From positions 1 to 47,450 of the forward strand of contig CANRDP010000009.1 in assembly GCA_947629415.1 (NCBI GenBank): a stretch of DNA of 47,450 bases, read 5' to 3'. The notes beneath the pieces were generated by a model that ran no database searches, had not been told where the DNA came from, and saw only the letters and a list, made by a program, of their open reading frames with translations. The position numbers and the translations under genes were made by a program. Origin of the DNA: an uncultured Bacilli bacterium. Lineage in GTDB: Bacteria; Bacillota_I; Bacilli_A; RFN20; CAG-449. Shown one piece after another: positions 6,918 through 14,725 of this stretch; within the stretch, counting starts at the first letter, position 1; every line of letters begins with the position of its first letter.

Positions 6918-6930
6918 AACATAAAAAACG

Positions 6931-6959
6931 TTGACATTTTCTTTTGCGTTTTTTAAAAT
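6931..6959 (+). promoter_or_regulatory. Consensus sigma-A promoter, leaderless transcript
   Basis: Perfect TTGACA (6931-6936), a 17-nt spacer and TAAAAT (6954-6959). The predicted start, 7 nt past the -10, is the A of the ATG at 6966. There is no ribosome site in between. Confidence 0.8.
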
Positions 6960-6965
6960 AAATTT

Positions 6966-7625
6966 ATGGAAACTGCAGATAAAATAACTCAAACACTTGC
7001 AAAAAATATAGCACTATTACGACGCCAGAACGGAATGACACAATTGGAACTGGCGGAAAAACTTTCTTATAGTGATAAAGCTATTTCCAAATGGGAAAGA
7101 GGAGAAGCTATCCCGGATGTTATTGTTTTGGTGCAACTTTCCGAATTATTTAATGTGAGTTTGTCCGATCTTGTTTCTACGGATTTAAGCGCGAAAAAAG
7201 AATTGCAATCTTTGACAAAAGAGAAGAAAAAAAGAACATTATTGAATAAATGGATTATTGCGTTAATGTCCTCCGGATTAGTATGGTTAATTGCAACTAT
7301 AACTTTTGTATTGATTGAATTAATTATACCGAATACGGTTCCCTCTTTTTTAGTTTTTATTTACGCAATACCCGTTTGCTTTATCGTTTTGTTGGTCTTT
7401 TCCATGGTTTGGAAAGTTTTTTGGGCAACCTTTCTTTGTGTGTCGGTTTTGACTTGGACATTATTTACTTCTGTATTTCTTACATTGAATACATTTATTT
7501 CCATTCCGAATTCCTGGCTATTATTTATTATTCCCGCGGCATTTCAAATTTTGGTGATTTTTTGGTTTTGGCGAATACGAGCAACGCGAAATCCCCGAAA
7601 GAAAAAATATGAAAAAAGTAGTTAA
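6966..7625 (+). CDS. XRE-family regulator with four-helix membrane domain
   Basis: 219 residues. An N-terminal HTH_3 DNA-binding domain (about 10-68) has the typical LRRQNGMTQLELAEKLSYSDKAISKWERG helix-turn-helix pattern in two stretches, followed by IPDVIVLVQLSELFNVSLSDL. A charged linker (about 78-92) leads to four hydrophobic helices (about 95-120, 128-148, 152-175, 184-202) and a basic tail. Membrane-anchored XRE regulators of this shape often sense envelope stress or antimicrobials, but no partner gene is present. The strong promoter starts transcription at the ATG itself, so the mRNA looks leaderless. Operator-like half-sites upstream suggest self-control. A shared terminator separates it from the convergent cotJ operon. 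Confidence 0.88.
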   Translation: METADKITQTLAKNIALLRRQNGMTQLELAEKLSYSDKAISKWERGEAIPDVIVLVQLSELFNVSLSDLVSTDLSAKKELQSLTKEKKKRTLLNKWIIALMSSGLVWLIATITFVLIELIIPNTVPSFLVFIYAIPVCFIVLLVFSMVWKVFWATFLCVSVLTWTLFTSVFLTLNTFISIPNSWLLFIIPAAFQILVIFWFWRIRATRNPRKKKYEKSS

Positions 7626-7652
7626 TCGATGAATAACGATTAACTACTTTTT
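7613..7652. terminator. Strong bidirectional terminator
   Basis: The 16-bp perfect stem AAAAAGTAGTTAATCG (7613-7628) / CGATTAACTACTTTTT (7637-7652) has an 8-nt loop. T runs on both strands let it serve both the XRE gene and cotJC. It overlaps the XRE stop codon. Confidence 0.92.
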
Positions 7653-7654
7653 CT

Positions 7655-8215
7655 TTAACGATTAAATTCTTTTTTGTAAACTTCCAACATTTGCTTAAAG
7701 CGATTGAAATGGACAATTTCCCGTTGTCTTAAGAAAAGCAAGGGCTGTATGACATCTTCATCAGTGGCTAAATCAATAAGATGCTCATAGGTTGCTCGCG
7801 CTTTTTCTTCTGCAGCCATATCTTCACTTAAATCTGCGATAAAATCACCGGTTGCACCGATTCCTGTGACGGAAAAATCTTGTCCGTTGGAATCGGTCAT
7901 GAACATTTCTAATCCATGTGTAGCGAAATTTCCACCCATACCGCCTTCTTCAATTTCTTTTATCGTGGCACCACGTGTTAATTGATATACCATGGTACAA
8001 ATCATTTCCACATGACCATATTCTTCGGTTCCGATGGAAGTTAAAAGTGTTCTTCCTCTTTCGTCTGGCATTGTGAAACGTTGATTCAAATATCTTAGTG
8101 CTGCGCCAAGTTCTCCATAAGGACCACCATATTGCGTTAAAATGTATTTGGCCATACGCACATCTTTTCTTTTAATATCAATTGGATATTGAGTTCTTTT
8201 TTGATAAGTATACAT
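7655..8215 (-). CDS. cotJC: Manganese-catalase-family coat protein CotJC
   Basis: 186 residues of the ferritin-like manganese catalase fold. In Bacillus CotJC is placed in the spore coat. The visible pattern is YGGPYGELGAALRYLNQRF, EEYGHVEM (metal-ligand Glu and His in a helix), AEEKARATYEHL (second metal Glu) and EIVHFNRF (Glu-x-x-His ligand pair). A GGAGG ribosome site lies 5 nt before the ATG. It follows the CotJA-CotJB fusion by 9 nt, the order of the Bacillus cotJABC operon. The length is close to Bacillus CotJC (about 190 aa). Peroxide removal is the family activity; it is not shown here. Confidence 0.92.
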   Translation of the reverse strand: MYTYQKRTQYPIDIKRKDVRMAKYILTQYGGPYGELGAALRYLNQRFTMPDERGRTLLTSIGTEEYGHVEMICTMVYQLTRGATIKEIEEGGMGGNFATHGLEMFMTDSNGQDFSVTGIGATGDFIADLSEDMAAEEKARATYEHLIDLATDEDVIQPLLFLRQREIVHFNRFKQMLEVYKKEFNR

Positions 8216-8224
8216 AATAACCTC

Positions 8225-8674
8225 CTACATTTTTAACCACACACTCGGTGTGAGAACATAAGAAAAAGTACCGTTTTTATCTATTGCAGTACTTGGACTT
8301 AATGTTTCATATTTTTTATTGTACTCATCAAGCAATTCCTTTGCTTTTTTTGAATAAAAGACAAAAAGATCCAGAATTTTTTTATCGGTCGGATAAATAT
8401 CCAAATATAATTCCAAATCATGAGCAGCACCGGAATATGCCTGAATATTCATCAGAAGCATTTGCTGTTCTTTTTTTGCTTTTAATTTTGCCGGGATATA
8501 ATTTTTATATCCTTTATATTCATCTTTAAAGATGTTTCCTTTTTCTAAAGCTTCATCCGCTTGATATAATTCTTTTTGAGCCATTTCGTATTTGGGCTCA
8601 TTGTCGGCTCTCATTTCTTTTTCCGTCGGATAAGAGGGAACAAAAAATAAGGGACTATTTCCAGAATAATACAT
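8225..8674 (-). CDS. cotJB: CotJA-CotJB fusion, spore coat assembly
   Basis: 149 residues. The C-terminal part (about 68-149) is CotJB: LLMNIQAYSGAAHDLELYLD, a helical YSKKAKELLDEYNKKY segment and a Trp near the end. Before it, about residues 38-62 read YQADEALEKGNIFKDEYKGY, which matches the CotJA core (spxEALxxGTLfPxLYxPY). In Bacillus these are two genes; here they appear as one protein. I chose ATG 8672-8674 because an AAAGGAGG site lies 7 nt upstream. A longer in-frame reading to 8734 crosses that site and a possible promoter. Function in coat assembly with CotJC is inferred from the family and operon. Confidence 0.8.
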   Translation of the reverse strand: MYYSGNSPLFFVPSYPTEKEMRADNEPKYEMAQKELYQADEALEKGNIFKDEYKGYKNYIPAKLKAKKEQQMLLMNIQAYSGAAHDLELYLDIYPTDKKILDLFVFYSKKAKELLDEYNKKYETLSPSTAIDKNGTFSYVLTPSVWLKM

Positions 8675-8691
8675 ATTATTTCCTCCTTTAA

Positions 8692-8700
8692 TAATGTATG
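8692..8700 (-). promoter_or_regulatory. Sporulation-sigma-like -10 element of the cotJ operon
   Basis: On the complementary strand CATACATTA fits the sigma-E (CATACAnT) and sigma-K (CATAnnnTA) -10 patterns. Its end is 17 nt from the cotJ ATG, exactly as in the YjcZ-like gene. A matching -35 is not evident. The rest of 8701-8924 holds an imperfect inverted repeat (TTTTCTTA / TAAGAAAA, about 8830-8862) and little else. Confidence 0.35.
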
Positions 8701-8924
8701 TATAACCGTTTTTTGTCCCAATACAAATGCCCAATTTTTAATGAAAATCCGATATTTTGAAAAATCGTGTCGAAAAAACCTTAGAATTCAAAAAGAAACG
8801 GGAATCTATTTTTCTTTCGTGATGGCATTATTTTTTCTTAAATTAGGATTTCATAAGAAAATATATTTTATAGGCTATCATTTCTTGTTAAATTTTATTA
8901 TAATGAAAATATCAAGGTGATAAC

Positions 8925-9299
8925 ATGAAAATACAAGAATCGGCAGAAAATTATTTAGAAAGAATTTTGATGATTGAAGAAGAAAAGGGAAATGTTCATG
9001 CGATTGATATAGCACATTCCATGAAATTTTCTAAACCGAGTGTTTCGATTGCCATGAAAAAATTACATGAAAATGGTTATATCAAAATCACTGAGGATTC
9101 CAATATTCTTTTGACGGAAAAAGGAAAAAAGATAGCCGTCAAAATATATGAGCGTCATAAACTTTTATCTGCTTTATTGATTCGTCTTGGTGTTCCGGAA
9201 GAAATTGCTAAAGAAGATGCTTGCCGTATTGAACATGATTTATCTAAAGAATCTTTTGATGCAATAAAAAAATATTGTGAAAAGATTTGTCAAAAATAG
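8925..9299 (+). CDS. DtxR/MntR-family metal-dependent repressor
   Basis: 124 residues. A winged helix-turn-helix (about 1-70) shows the family pattern SAENYLERILMIEEEKGNV, then MKFSKPSVSIAMKKLHENGYI. A dimerisation helix (ERHKLLSALLIRLGV) follows, then ACRIEH with Cys100, Glu103 and His104. In DtxR the equivalent primary metal ligands are Cys102, Glu105 and His106, while Bacillus MntR has Glu at the first of these. The pattern therefore leans towards iron, although Mn is possible. There is no SH3-like third domain. AAGGTGATAAC precedes the ATG. Its end overlaps mutY tail to tail by 10 nt. Likely targets are metal transport genes. Confidence 0.88.
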   Translation: MKIQESAENYLERILMIEEEKGNVHAIDIAHSMKFSKPSVSIAMKKLHENGYIKITEDSNILLTEKGKKIAVKIYERHKLLSALLIRLGVPEEIAKEDACRIEHDLSKESFDAIKKYCEKICQK

Positions 9300-10321
9300 G
9301 GAAAGAATTTTTTAAAACAAGTAGGAACAGGTATTTTTTCTTTTAAATCATCCAAGAAAAAAAACTGTTCTTTTTTCATATTATTATTGAACAAAATAGG
9401 GACAATATAACCTTTCATCAACCATATACGATGTGAAAATATATGTTTTTTTAATGGCAATTCTTGGAAATATCGTATTTTTATTCCTTGTTTTTTCAAA
9501 ATTTCTTCTAATTCATCTTCACGTTTAAAAGAATCGATAAGAATAGGAGCATATAGTCCTTTCAATAATCCTTGCTCTTTTGGACTCAGAAAAAATCGAT
9601 TATTCCATGATAGAAAAACACATGTTTTTTCTTCTATTATTTTTTCATTTTTCGCTATCTTAACCGGATATTGATTTTGCTTTCCTTCTTGAAATGCCTT
9701 GCAAAAAGAAGAAATAGGGCATATTTCACACTTTGGTTGTTGTTTTGGAAGACAAATTGTCGCTCCTAAATCCATGAAAGCTTCATTAAATGTCCCGGGT
9801 GAAAAATGTTGAATTTCTTTTTCCAACAAAGCTTTATATTCTTTTTTTGTTTTTTCTGCTTTGATATCTTTAAAAGAACCTTCGATTCTCGATAAAACTC
9901 TTAAAACATTTCCATCGACGGCAGCATACGGCAGATGATAAGCTCGAGACAAAATCGCTCCTGCGGTATATTCTCCGATTCCGGGTAAAGAAATGGCTTT
10001 TTTATAGTCTTTAGGAAAAACTCCATGATAATTTTCAACAATAATTTGTGCCGCTTTTTTTAAATTCCGTGCTCGCGAATAGTAGCCAAGTCCTTCCCAT
10101 AACTTCATGAAAATACGATCCTCAACCTGTGCTAAATCCTCATAGTTTTTTAACGTGTTCAAAAATGTTATATAGTAGGGAATTACTGTTTCTACTTTTG
10201 TTTGCTGTAACATGATTTCACTGACATGAATGGCATAAGTATCGACATCCTTTCTCCAAGGTAAATCTCTTTTATTCTGTTGAAACCACGAAATTAATGC
10301 GTAAAATAATTTTGAATTCAT
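9290..10321 (-). CDS. mutY: Adenine DNA glycosylase MutY
   Basis: Removes A mispaired with 8-oxoguanine in base-excision repair. An LPWR start motif (about residue 19) is followed by SEIMLQQTKVETV with the catalytic Glu, the helix-hairpin-helix LPGIGEYTAGAIL (about 113-125) and VDGNVLRVLSR with the catalytic Asp. The four-cysteine Fe-S cluster C-x6-C-x2-C-x5-C is at about 190-206. The C-terminal NUDIX-like domain (about 220-340) that reads 8-oxoG is present. The length of 343 aa is normal. It overlaps the upstream nudix gene by 4 nt, so the two are translationally coupled, and it is the last gene of a three-gene operon. Confidence 0.95.
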   Translation of the reverse strand: MNSKLFYALISWFQQNKRDLPWRKDVDTYAIHVSEIMLQQTKVETVIPYYITFLNTLKNYEDLAQVEDRIFMKLWEGLGYYSRARNLKKAAQIIVENYHGVFPKDYKKAISLPGIGEYTAGAILSRAYHLPYAAVDGNVLRVLSRIEGSFKDIKAEKTKKEYKALLEKEIQHFSPGTFNEAFMDLGATICLPKQQPKCEICPISSFCKAFQEGKQNQYPVKIAKNEKIIEEKTCVFLSWNNRFFLSPKEQGLLKGLYAPILIDSFKREDELEEILKKQGIKIRYFQELPLKKHIFSHRIWLMKGYIVPILFNNNMKKEQFFFLDDLKEKIPVPTCFKKFFPYF

Positions 10322-10887
10322 AGACTTTTTCTGAGCAATTTTTCATAGATCGGTAACATTTTTTCTTCTGTTACTACTTTTTTTAAATCTTGGATTTTAA
10401 TCCATTTTACCGCGGAATTTTCTTCTTTTCTCGGATAAATTTTTTCTTTTTCCGAAGCAAGAAAAACATAACTGACATTTAAATGAAAATGATCCGGAAC
10501 AAAAACATTTCTTTTATAATGATTTTTAACACTTAAGCATTCTAAAGAAGAAAAGGAAGGAGATAATAATCGAAAATTTTTCAATCCGCATTCTTCTTGT
10601 ACTTCTTTTTTTGCCACTTCAAAAAGATTGAAATTTCCATCGGCATGTCCTCCAAGCCAGGACCAGGATTGATAAATTAAATGATAGCAAAATAAAACTT
10701 TATCTTTCTTCTCATTTAAAATAAAAGCAGACGCGGAAAAATGATAGGGAAGACTTTCTCTTAAAAAAAGCTTTTCTTTTTCTTGATCAAGTAAAGATAG
10801 AAATAGATCTTTATCCTTTTGTTCTTGTGCAAGAAAAGGAACATAATTGTTGATTTCAGTGATTATATTTTCCCATTCTTTATTCAT
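10318..10887 (-). CDS. NUDIX hydrolase with a divergent Nudix box
   Basis: 189 residues. The Nudix box lies at about 78-100 (GHADGNF, then KKEVQEECGL). Compared with Gx5Ex7REUxEExGU, the core Glu residues of the E-x-x-EE part are kept. The first Glu is Phe and the Arg before the helix is Lys. The ASAFILNEKKDKVLFCYH strands before the box and the WIKIQDL strand after it fit the fold. Substrate unknown. A role in nucleotide cleaning or isopentenyl-type substrates cannot be separated by reading. It overlaps both neighbours (8 nt with the hydrolase, 4 nt with mutY), so it is tightly coupled in the operon. Confidence 0.85.
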   Translation of the reverse strand: MNKEWENIITEINNYVPFLAQEQKDKDLFLSLLDQEKEKLFLRESLPYHFSASAFILNEKKDKVLFCYHLIYQSWSWLGGHADGNFNLFEVAKKEVQEECGLKNFRLLSPSFSSLECLSVKNHYKRNVFVPDHFHLNVSYVFLASEKEKIYPRKEENSAVKWIKIQDLKKVVTEEKMLPIYEKLLRKSL

Positions 10888-11869
10888 ATAAAAAATCCTT
10901 CAGCATACGAAAAGTACTCGGATCGATTTCATTAAAGCAAGAAAGATCCACATATTTCTTTTCAAAATCTTCATACGTTTTTATCTTTTTTTCTTTTTTC
11001 ATTTTTCGATAAAGAGCAAATTTTTCTTTCCGATATTTTTTACATGCCTCGGTTAATAGAAAATAATTATGTTCCCGATTTTCAAAAAGATGTTTGGTAA
11101 CATTCGGAAAGTTTTCTTCTTTTAAAGAAAAGAGTATCGAAGAAGAAAGCGGAACGGTTTTATCATCTTTGGAATGCCAAATCATATAGGAAATATTCGG
11201 AGTTTTCTGTATTTCATTTTTAATTTCATTTTTTAAAAATTTTCCATGCATTCTTTCAAAAAGAAGGAGAAAAGGAAAAAGAAAAAACTTAAAGACAGAT
11301 GGTACATTCCCCATAGAGGTTTTTCTTATGATATTTTGTCTTTTTTCAAAACCGGCGATGGAAATAATTTTATCAATACGTATTTTATATTCCTGCGGTA
11401 AAGCGACGACAGCATATCCTCCAAGGGAATGCCCGATAAGACTTATTTTTTTATATTGTGACCAATGTTGGATTTCTTTAAGAACCGTAATAAGATCTTT
11501 TTTCGATTGATTCAAAGAAAGAATTCCTTTCCCGGAAGATTCTCCGCATCCAAGACAATCATAGGCAAAGACATCAAAACCGGCTTCGACAAGAGCATCG
11601 ATGAAAGCCAAATATTCTTGATGTTCTGCCAAAAGCCCGTGAACCAAAACAAGAAGGTATGAGGATTCTCCTTTCGAATAAAGAAATCCTTTTAATGTTC
11701 CCTTCTTTGTTTCAAAACTATACGGTTTTTTTTGATAAAGGCTCTTTTTTTCTCCTTTAAAATGATAATGATAACGGAATATTCTTTTATAAGTAATTCT
11801 TGCGAATAAAAAAGAAAATAAAATAAAAAAAATTGCAAGAAACAAAAGGATGAGCCAAAAAAAATTCAT
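10880..11869 (-). CDS. Membrane-anchored alpha/beta hydrolase (S33-like)
   Basis: 329 residues. An N-terminal hydrophobic helix (about 3-24) is followed by an alpha/beta hydrolase domain: LVLVHGLLAEHQEYL (oxyanion region, about 74-88), YDCLGCGESSG (about 105-115), the nucleophile elbow GHSLGG (about 147-152), an Asp in WHSKDDKTVP, and a late NREHNYFL His. The catalytic triad looks complete. Homologs are annotated as serine aminopeptidase or lysophospholipase-like; the substrate is not predictable here. GAGGTAAACG precedes the ATG. It is the first gene of the hydrolase-nudix-mutY operon. Confidence 0.88.
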   Translation of the reverse strand: MNFFWLILLFLAIFFILFSFLFARITYKRIFRYHYHFKGEKKSLYQKKPYSFETKKGTLKGFLYSKGESSYLLVLVHGLLAEHQEYLAFIDALVEAGFDVFAYDCLGCGESSGKGILSLNQSKKDLITVLKEIQHWSQYKKISLIGHSLGGYAVVALPQEYKIRIDKIISIAGFEKRQNIIRKTSMGNVPSVFKFFLFPFLLLFERMHGKFLKNEIKNEIQKTPNISYMIWHSKDDKTVPLSSSILFSLKEENFPNVTKHLFENREHNYFLLTEACKKYRKEKFALYRKMKKEKKIKTYEDFEKKYVDLSCFNEIDPSTFRMLKDFLYE

Positions 11870-11921
11870 CGTTTACCTCAATCAATATTATCTTAAAGAG
11901 TTCTTTTTAAAAAAACAAGAA

Positions 11922-12479
11922 TTAAGCAAGAAAGGACTCAACTAAAATTTTTATTCCGATTCCTATTAAAATTATTCCTCCGAAAAGAGTGGCTTTATTT
12001 TTAAATACTTCTCCAAATTTTTTCCCGATAAGAATAGCAACAAAAGAAATAAGAAAAGTTATTCCCGCGACAATAGAGAAGGCGAGAATTGCTTCATATA
12101 TTTCTTTTCCCACATAAATAATTCCCGTAGTTAGTGCATCAATTGAGGTAGCAATAGCTTGTAAAAATAAAGAAGAAAAAGTAGTTTTTATTTCTTCATT
12201 ATTTTTTTTCATGACGGATTCATATATCATTTTTCCACCGAGAAAGATTAAAAGAAAAAAGGCAATCCAAGGAATATAATAGAATAATGCCGAAGAAAAA
12301 AACGATCCTGCAAAATAACCGAGCATAGGCATAAATCCCTGAAAAAATCCAAAAAGAAAAGCAATAAAAAACATTTTCTTCTTGGACATTGTTTTTTCCA
12401 TCATACCATCACTCATGGATACGCTTGCAGCATCCATGGATAAACCAAGTCCCAAAAATATCATTTGAGCAATATCCAT
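11922..12479 (-). CDS. mntP: Manganese efflux pump MntP
   Basis: 185 residues with six hydrophobic segments. It exports Mn2+ across the cell membrane. Family features are the first-helix LGLSMDAASVSMSDG with its Asp, and the internal-repeat counterpart ATSIDALTTGIIYVG, also with Asp. An AGGAGGAAAAC ribosome site precedes the ATG. The leader carries a yybP-ykoY manganese riboswitch with a terminator, so expression should rise when Mn is high. This pairing is the textbook one, which strengthens both calls. Confidence 0.95.
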   Translation of the reverse strand: MDIAQMIFLGLGLSMDAASVSMSDGMMEKTMSKKKMFFIAFLFGFFQGFMPMLGYFAGSFFSSALFYYIPWIAFFLLIFLGGKMIYESVMKKNNEEIKTTFSSLFLQAIATSIDALTTGIIYVGKEIYEAILAFSIVAGITFLISFVAILIGKKFGEVFKNKATLFGGIILIGIGIKILVESFLA

Positions 12480-12490
12480 GTTTTCCTCCT

Positions 12491-12516
12491 AAAAAAAATC
12501 AGGCGCTATGCCTGAA
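12491..12516 (-). terminator. Riboswitch expression-platform terminator
   Basis: On the complementary strand TCAGGC (12515-12510) pairs with GCCTGA (12504-12499) and is followed by eight T. A competing hairpin GCTATGC / GCATAGC uses the 5' arm and loop of this stem, so the two cannot form together. Confidence 0.85.
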
Positions 12517-12545
12517 GTCTTTTCATGCATAGCAAATTAGCTACA

Positions 12546-12630
12546 CATGAGTCTTGTCAATTAAGGTAAGCCAGATCTATTGATCAGCATGTTGACTTAT
12601 CACAGTGAAACTGTTGACTACTCCCCCATG
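12546..12630 (-). ncRNA. yybP-ykoY manganese riboswitch aptamer
   Basis: The RNA on the complementary strand begins with CATGGGGGAGTAGTCAAC and ends with TTGACAAGACTCATG. The GGGGAGTAG loop and 3' ACAAGACUC are hallmarks of the yybP-ykoY class. CATGGG/CTCATG form P1 and AGTCAA/TTGAC extend it. The predicted start site is only a few nt upstream. Together with mntP downstream this is a confident call made from motifs. Known members are ON switches for Mn2+. Confidence 0.9.
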
Positions 12631-12642
12631 GAGTTCTTACTT

Positions 12643-12671
12643 ATGTTATCAATATATAAGAATCTTGTCAA
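12643..12671 (-). promoter_or_regulatory. Promoter of the mntP riboswitch transcript
   Basis: On the complementary strand TTGACA (12671-12666), a 17-nt spacer and TAACAT (12648-12643). The start at about 12636 is just before the aptamer. It lies directly after the ktrA stop, with no terminator between. Confidence 0.75.
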
Positions 12672-12678
12672 ATAAATT

Positions 12679-13338
12679 CTAATTTTCCGACAAAGAATCA
12701 GAAAATTTCAAAATCTGAGATTGATTTCCAAAAACAAAAATTCGATCTCCGGCTTTGATTAAATCGGTTGCTCTCGGGGCAATCGTGAGATTTTTTCGGC
12801 GAATCAGAATGATATTTACTCCGAAGCGATTGCGAGAATTCAAATCGAGAATGGAAATTTCTTTCATATTTTCCGGAGTAGTTACTTCCACGATGGAAAA
12901 ATCATTTGTCAAATTAAAATAATCCGCGAAATTATCATTTACAATACGATTGCCCAAGCGAATACCCGCCAATTTTTGAGGAGAAAAGATATCGGTTGCA
13001 CCGAGTTTTTCCAAAATGGGCAAATATTGATCATTATCGCATCGCACAGTAATACGTTTTACACCTAAATTTTTCAAACTGACCAAAGTCAAGATCGTAG
13101 CCTTTAAATCGGTACCGAAACAAATGATGGCATGATCGATATTTTGCATTCCGATACTTTTTAAAGCGGCTTCGTTTGTAGCTTCCAGAATAAAGCATTG
13201 ATTAATATATTCCGTAGCTTTTTCCACTTGTTCTTCCACTTGATCCAAGGCAATAATATTGTCGGTGTATTTTGAAAGTTCCTTTAATAACGCTAATCCG
13301 AAACTTCCCAAACCAATGACTGCAAAACTTTTTTTCAT
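12679..13338 (-). CDS. ktrA: Ktr/Trk potassium channel RCK subunit
   Basis: 219 residues. The cytosolic gating subunit of a K+ uptake channel. The RCK_N Rossmann domain begins VIGLGSFGLALLKEL (GxGxxG at about 9-14), with an acidic end of strand 2 (ALDQVEE) for nucleotide binding (ATP/ADP or NAD). RCK_C occupies about 140-219; this domain binds c-di-AMP in Bacillus KtrA/KtrC. AGGAGG precedes the ATG. It lies 11 nt after ktrB in the same operon. Naming as KtrA or KtrC is arbitrary; the adjacent ktrB favours KtrA. Confidence 0.92.
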   Translation of the reverse strand: MKKSFAVIGLGSFGLALLKELSKYTDNIIALDQVEEQVEKATEYINQCFILEATNEAALKSIGMQNIDHAIICFGTDLKATILTLVSLKNLGVKRITVRCDNDQYLPILEKLGATDIFSPQKLAGIRLGNRIVNDNFADYFNLTNDFSIVEVTTPENMKEISILDLNSRNRFGVNIILIRRKNLTIAPRATDLIKAGDRIFVFGNQSQILKFSDSLSEN

Positions 13339-13349
13339 AGAAAAACCTC

Positions 13350-14687
13350 CTATCCAATAATAATTTTTTCTTCTACATAACGCACAGGGTCATCACTTGT
13401 AGAGAAGGCTCTGCGGTTTAAAAGAGAAATGAAAGTAATCGGTCCGAGACGACCGAAATACATCAAAACGCATAATAAGAGTTTTGATCCCCATTGCAAA
13501 TGTGGGGTAATACCTAAACTGGTTCCAACCGTAGCAAAAGCAGAAACAGATTCAAATAAAATTTCCAACATGGTAAATTCGGGCTCCAAAACACATATAA
13601 TTGTCGTCATGATGAGCACAAATGCCAAAGCTACTACAGTCAAAACAAAGGCTTTGAAAATAGAACTATTGGATATTTCACGATGATAGGCATGTGTTCT
13701 TTTATTTCCGAGAGCGAAACTGCTTATAGCTTTGATCATGGTATATAAAGAAGTTGTTTTGATACCACCGGCACAAGAAGAAGGAGATCCGCCGATAAAC
13801 ATAATAAACATCAGAATAATTATTGTCGCATTTCTTAATAAAGGCATATCTACCGTGTAAAATCCTGCCGTACGAGCAAAAATAGTGGTCAATATTGCGT
13901 CAGACCAAGAAAGAGTATCCCAACTGGTTAATTTGGTAAAAATGGAACCGAAAACCAAGATGAAAAATGTAGTCTTTAAAACGATTTTTGTGTGTAAACT
14001 TAATTTTTTAAGACTTCTTTTCTGAAGAATATCAAAAATACAAACAAAACCGATACCTCCGAAAATAATCAATAATGAAGTTGAAAACATCAGTAAAAAA
14101 TTACTTTTGTATAAAGACAAAGAGGATGCTCCGAAAATATCAAATCCGGCATTATTGAAGGAACTGCAAGCATGAAAAAGGCTTAAGGGAAGCGCATAGG
14201 ATGGATCAAAACCCAATTGTAAAAATGCGATGAAATTTAAAACGGCTCCGAAAAGTTGAATACTAAAAGAAGTAAGGACAATTTTTTTTACTAATGGAAG
14301 CATGTCGGCATAAGAATTTTGATTCAATGCTTCTTTTAACAAAACACTGGTGGAAATTCCTATTTTCTTTCCAAGCATGGAAAAAAAGAACATAAAAATA
14401 GTTACAAATCCTAAGCCTCCGACTTCCATAAGGAACATAAGAACCACATGCCCAAAAGGACTGAATAAGTCGGAAATCGGAATTGAAGTAGAAACAAGTC
14501 CGGTAACACAAACCGCGGAAGTAGATATAAATAAAGAATCGACAAAAGAAATCGTATTTCCGTCTTTTAAAGAAATCGGTAAAAGTAATAAAACAGTTCC
14601 AAAGGCGATTAATCCTAGAAAACTTAATAAAAGAATGGCAAAAGGAGAAATAGGTTTATGACCGATTTTTTTGATTTTCAACATCAT
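13350..14687 (-). CDS. ktrB: KtrB-type potassium uptake channel subunit
   Basis: 445 residues with four pore (M1-P-M2) repeats. The selectivity-filter segments are visible as SAVCVTGL, SSFNNAGFD, ARTAGFYT and SAFATVGTSLG, each with the conserved Gly. This is the TrkH/TrkG/KtrB superfamily and pairs with the RCK subunit downstream. KtrB systems are Na+-dependent K+ importers. Two ATG codons in tandem (14685-14687 and 14682-14684) share the AAGGAG site; the second has the better spacing. Confidence 0.93.
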   Translation of the reverse strand: MMLKIKKIGHKPISPFAILLLSFLGLIAFGTVLLLLPISLKDGNTISFVDSLFISTSAVCVTGLVSTSIPISDLFSPFGHVVLMFLMEVGGLGFVTIFMFFFSMLGKKIGISTSVLLKEALNQNSYADMLPLVKKIVLTSFSIQLFGAVLNFIAFLQLGFDPSYALPLSLFHACSSFNNAGFDIFGASSLSLYKSNFLLMFSTSLLIIFGGIGFVCIFDILQKRSLKKLSLHTKIVLKTTFFILVFGSIFTKLTSWDTLSWSDAILTTIFARTAGFYTVDMPLLRNATIIILMFIMFIGGSPSSCAGGIKTTSLYTMIKAISSFALGNKRTHAYHREISNSSIFKAFVLTVVALAFVLIMTTIICVLEPEFTMLEILFESVSAFATVGTSLGITPHLQWGSKLLLCVLMYFGRLGPITFISLLNRRAFSTSDDPVRYVEEKIIIG

Positions 14688-14716
14688 ATTACTCCTTTCC
14701 TTAAAAGATTAAATTT

Positions 14717-14725
14717 ATTTTAGCA
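14717..14725 (-). promoter_or_regulatory. Extended -10 promoter of ktrBA
   Basis: TGCTAAAAT on the complementary strand (TGn + TAAAAT) lies about 30 nt before the ktrB start, with T-rich DNA upstream. The rest of 14726-14875 shows no clear signal. Confidence 0.5.

Noticed and set aside
8675-8734. Upstream extension of the CotJA-CotJB protein by 20 residues
   Set aside because: It would read through the ribosome site and a likely promoter; the internal ATG at 8674 has ideal spacing.
8830-8862. Inverted repeat TTTTCTTA / TAAGAAAA upstream of the DtxR-type regulator, considered as its operator
   Set aside because: It does not match DtxR or MntR box patterns and such A/T repeats are frequent here; left as unassigned.
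13429-14661. Open frames opposite ktrB
   Set aside because: They are antisense shadows of a well-supported transporter gene, with no start signals.
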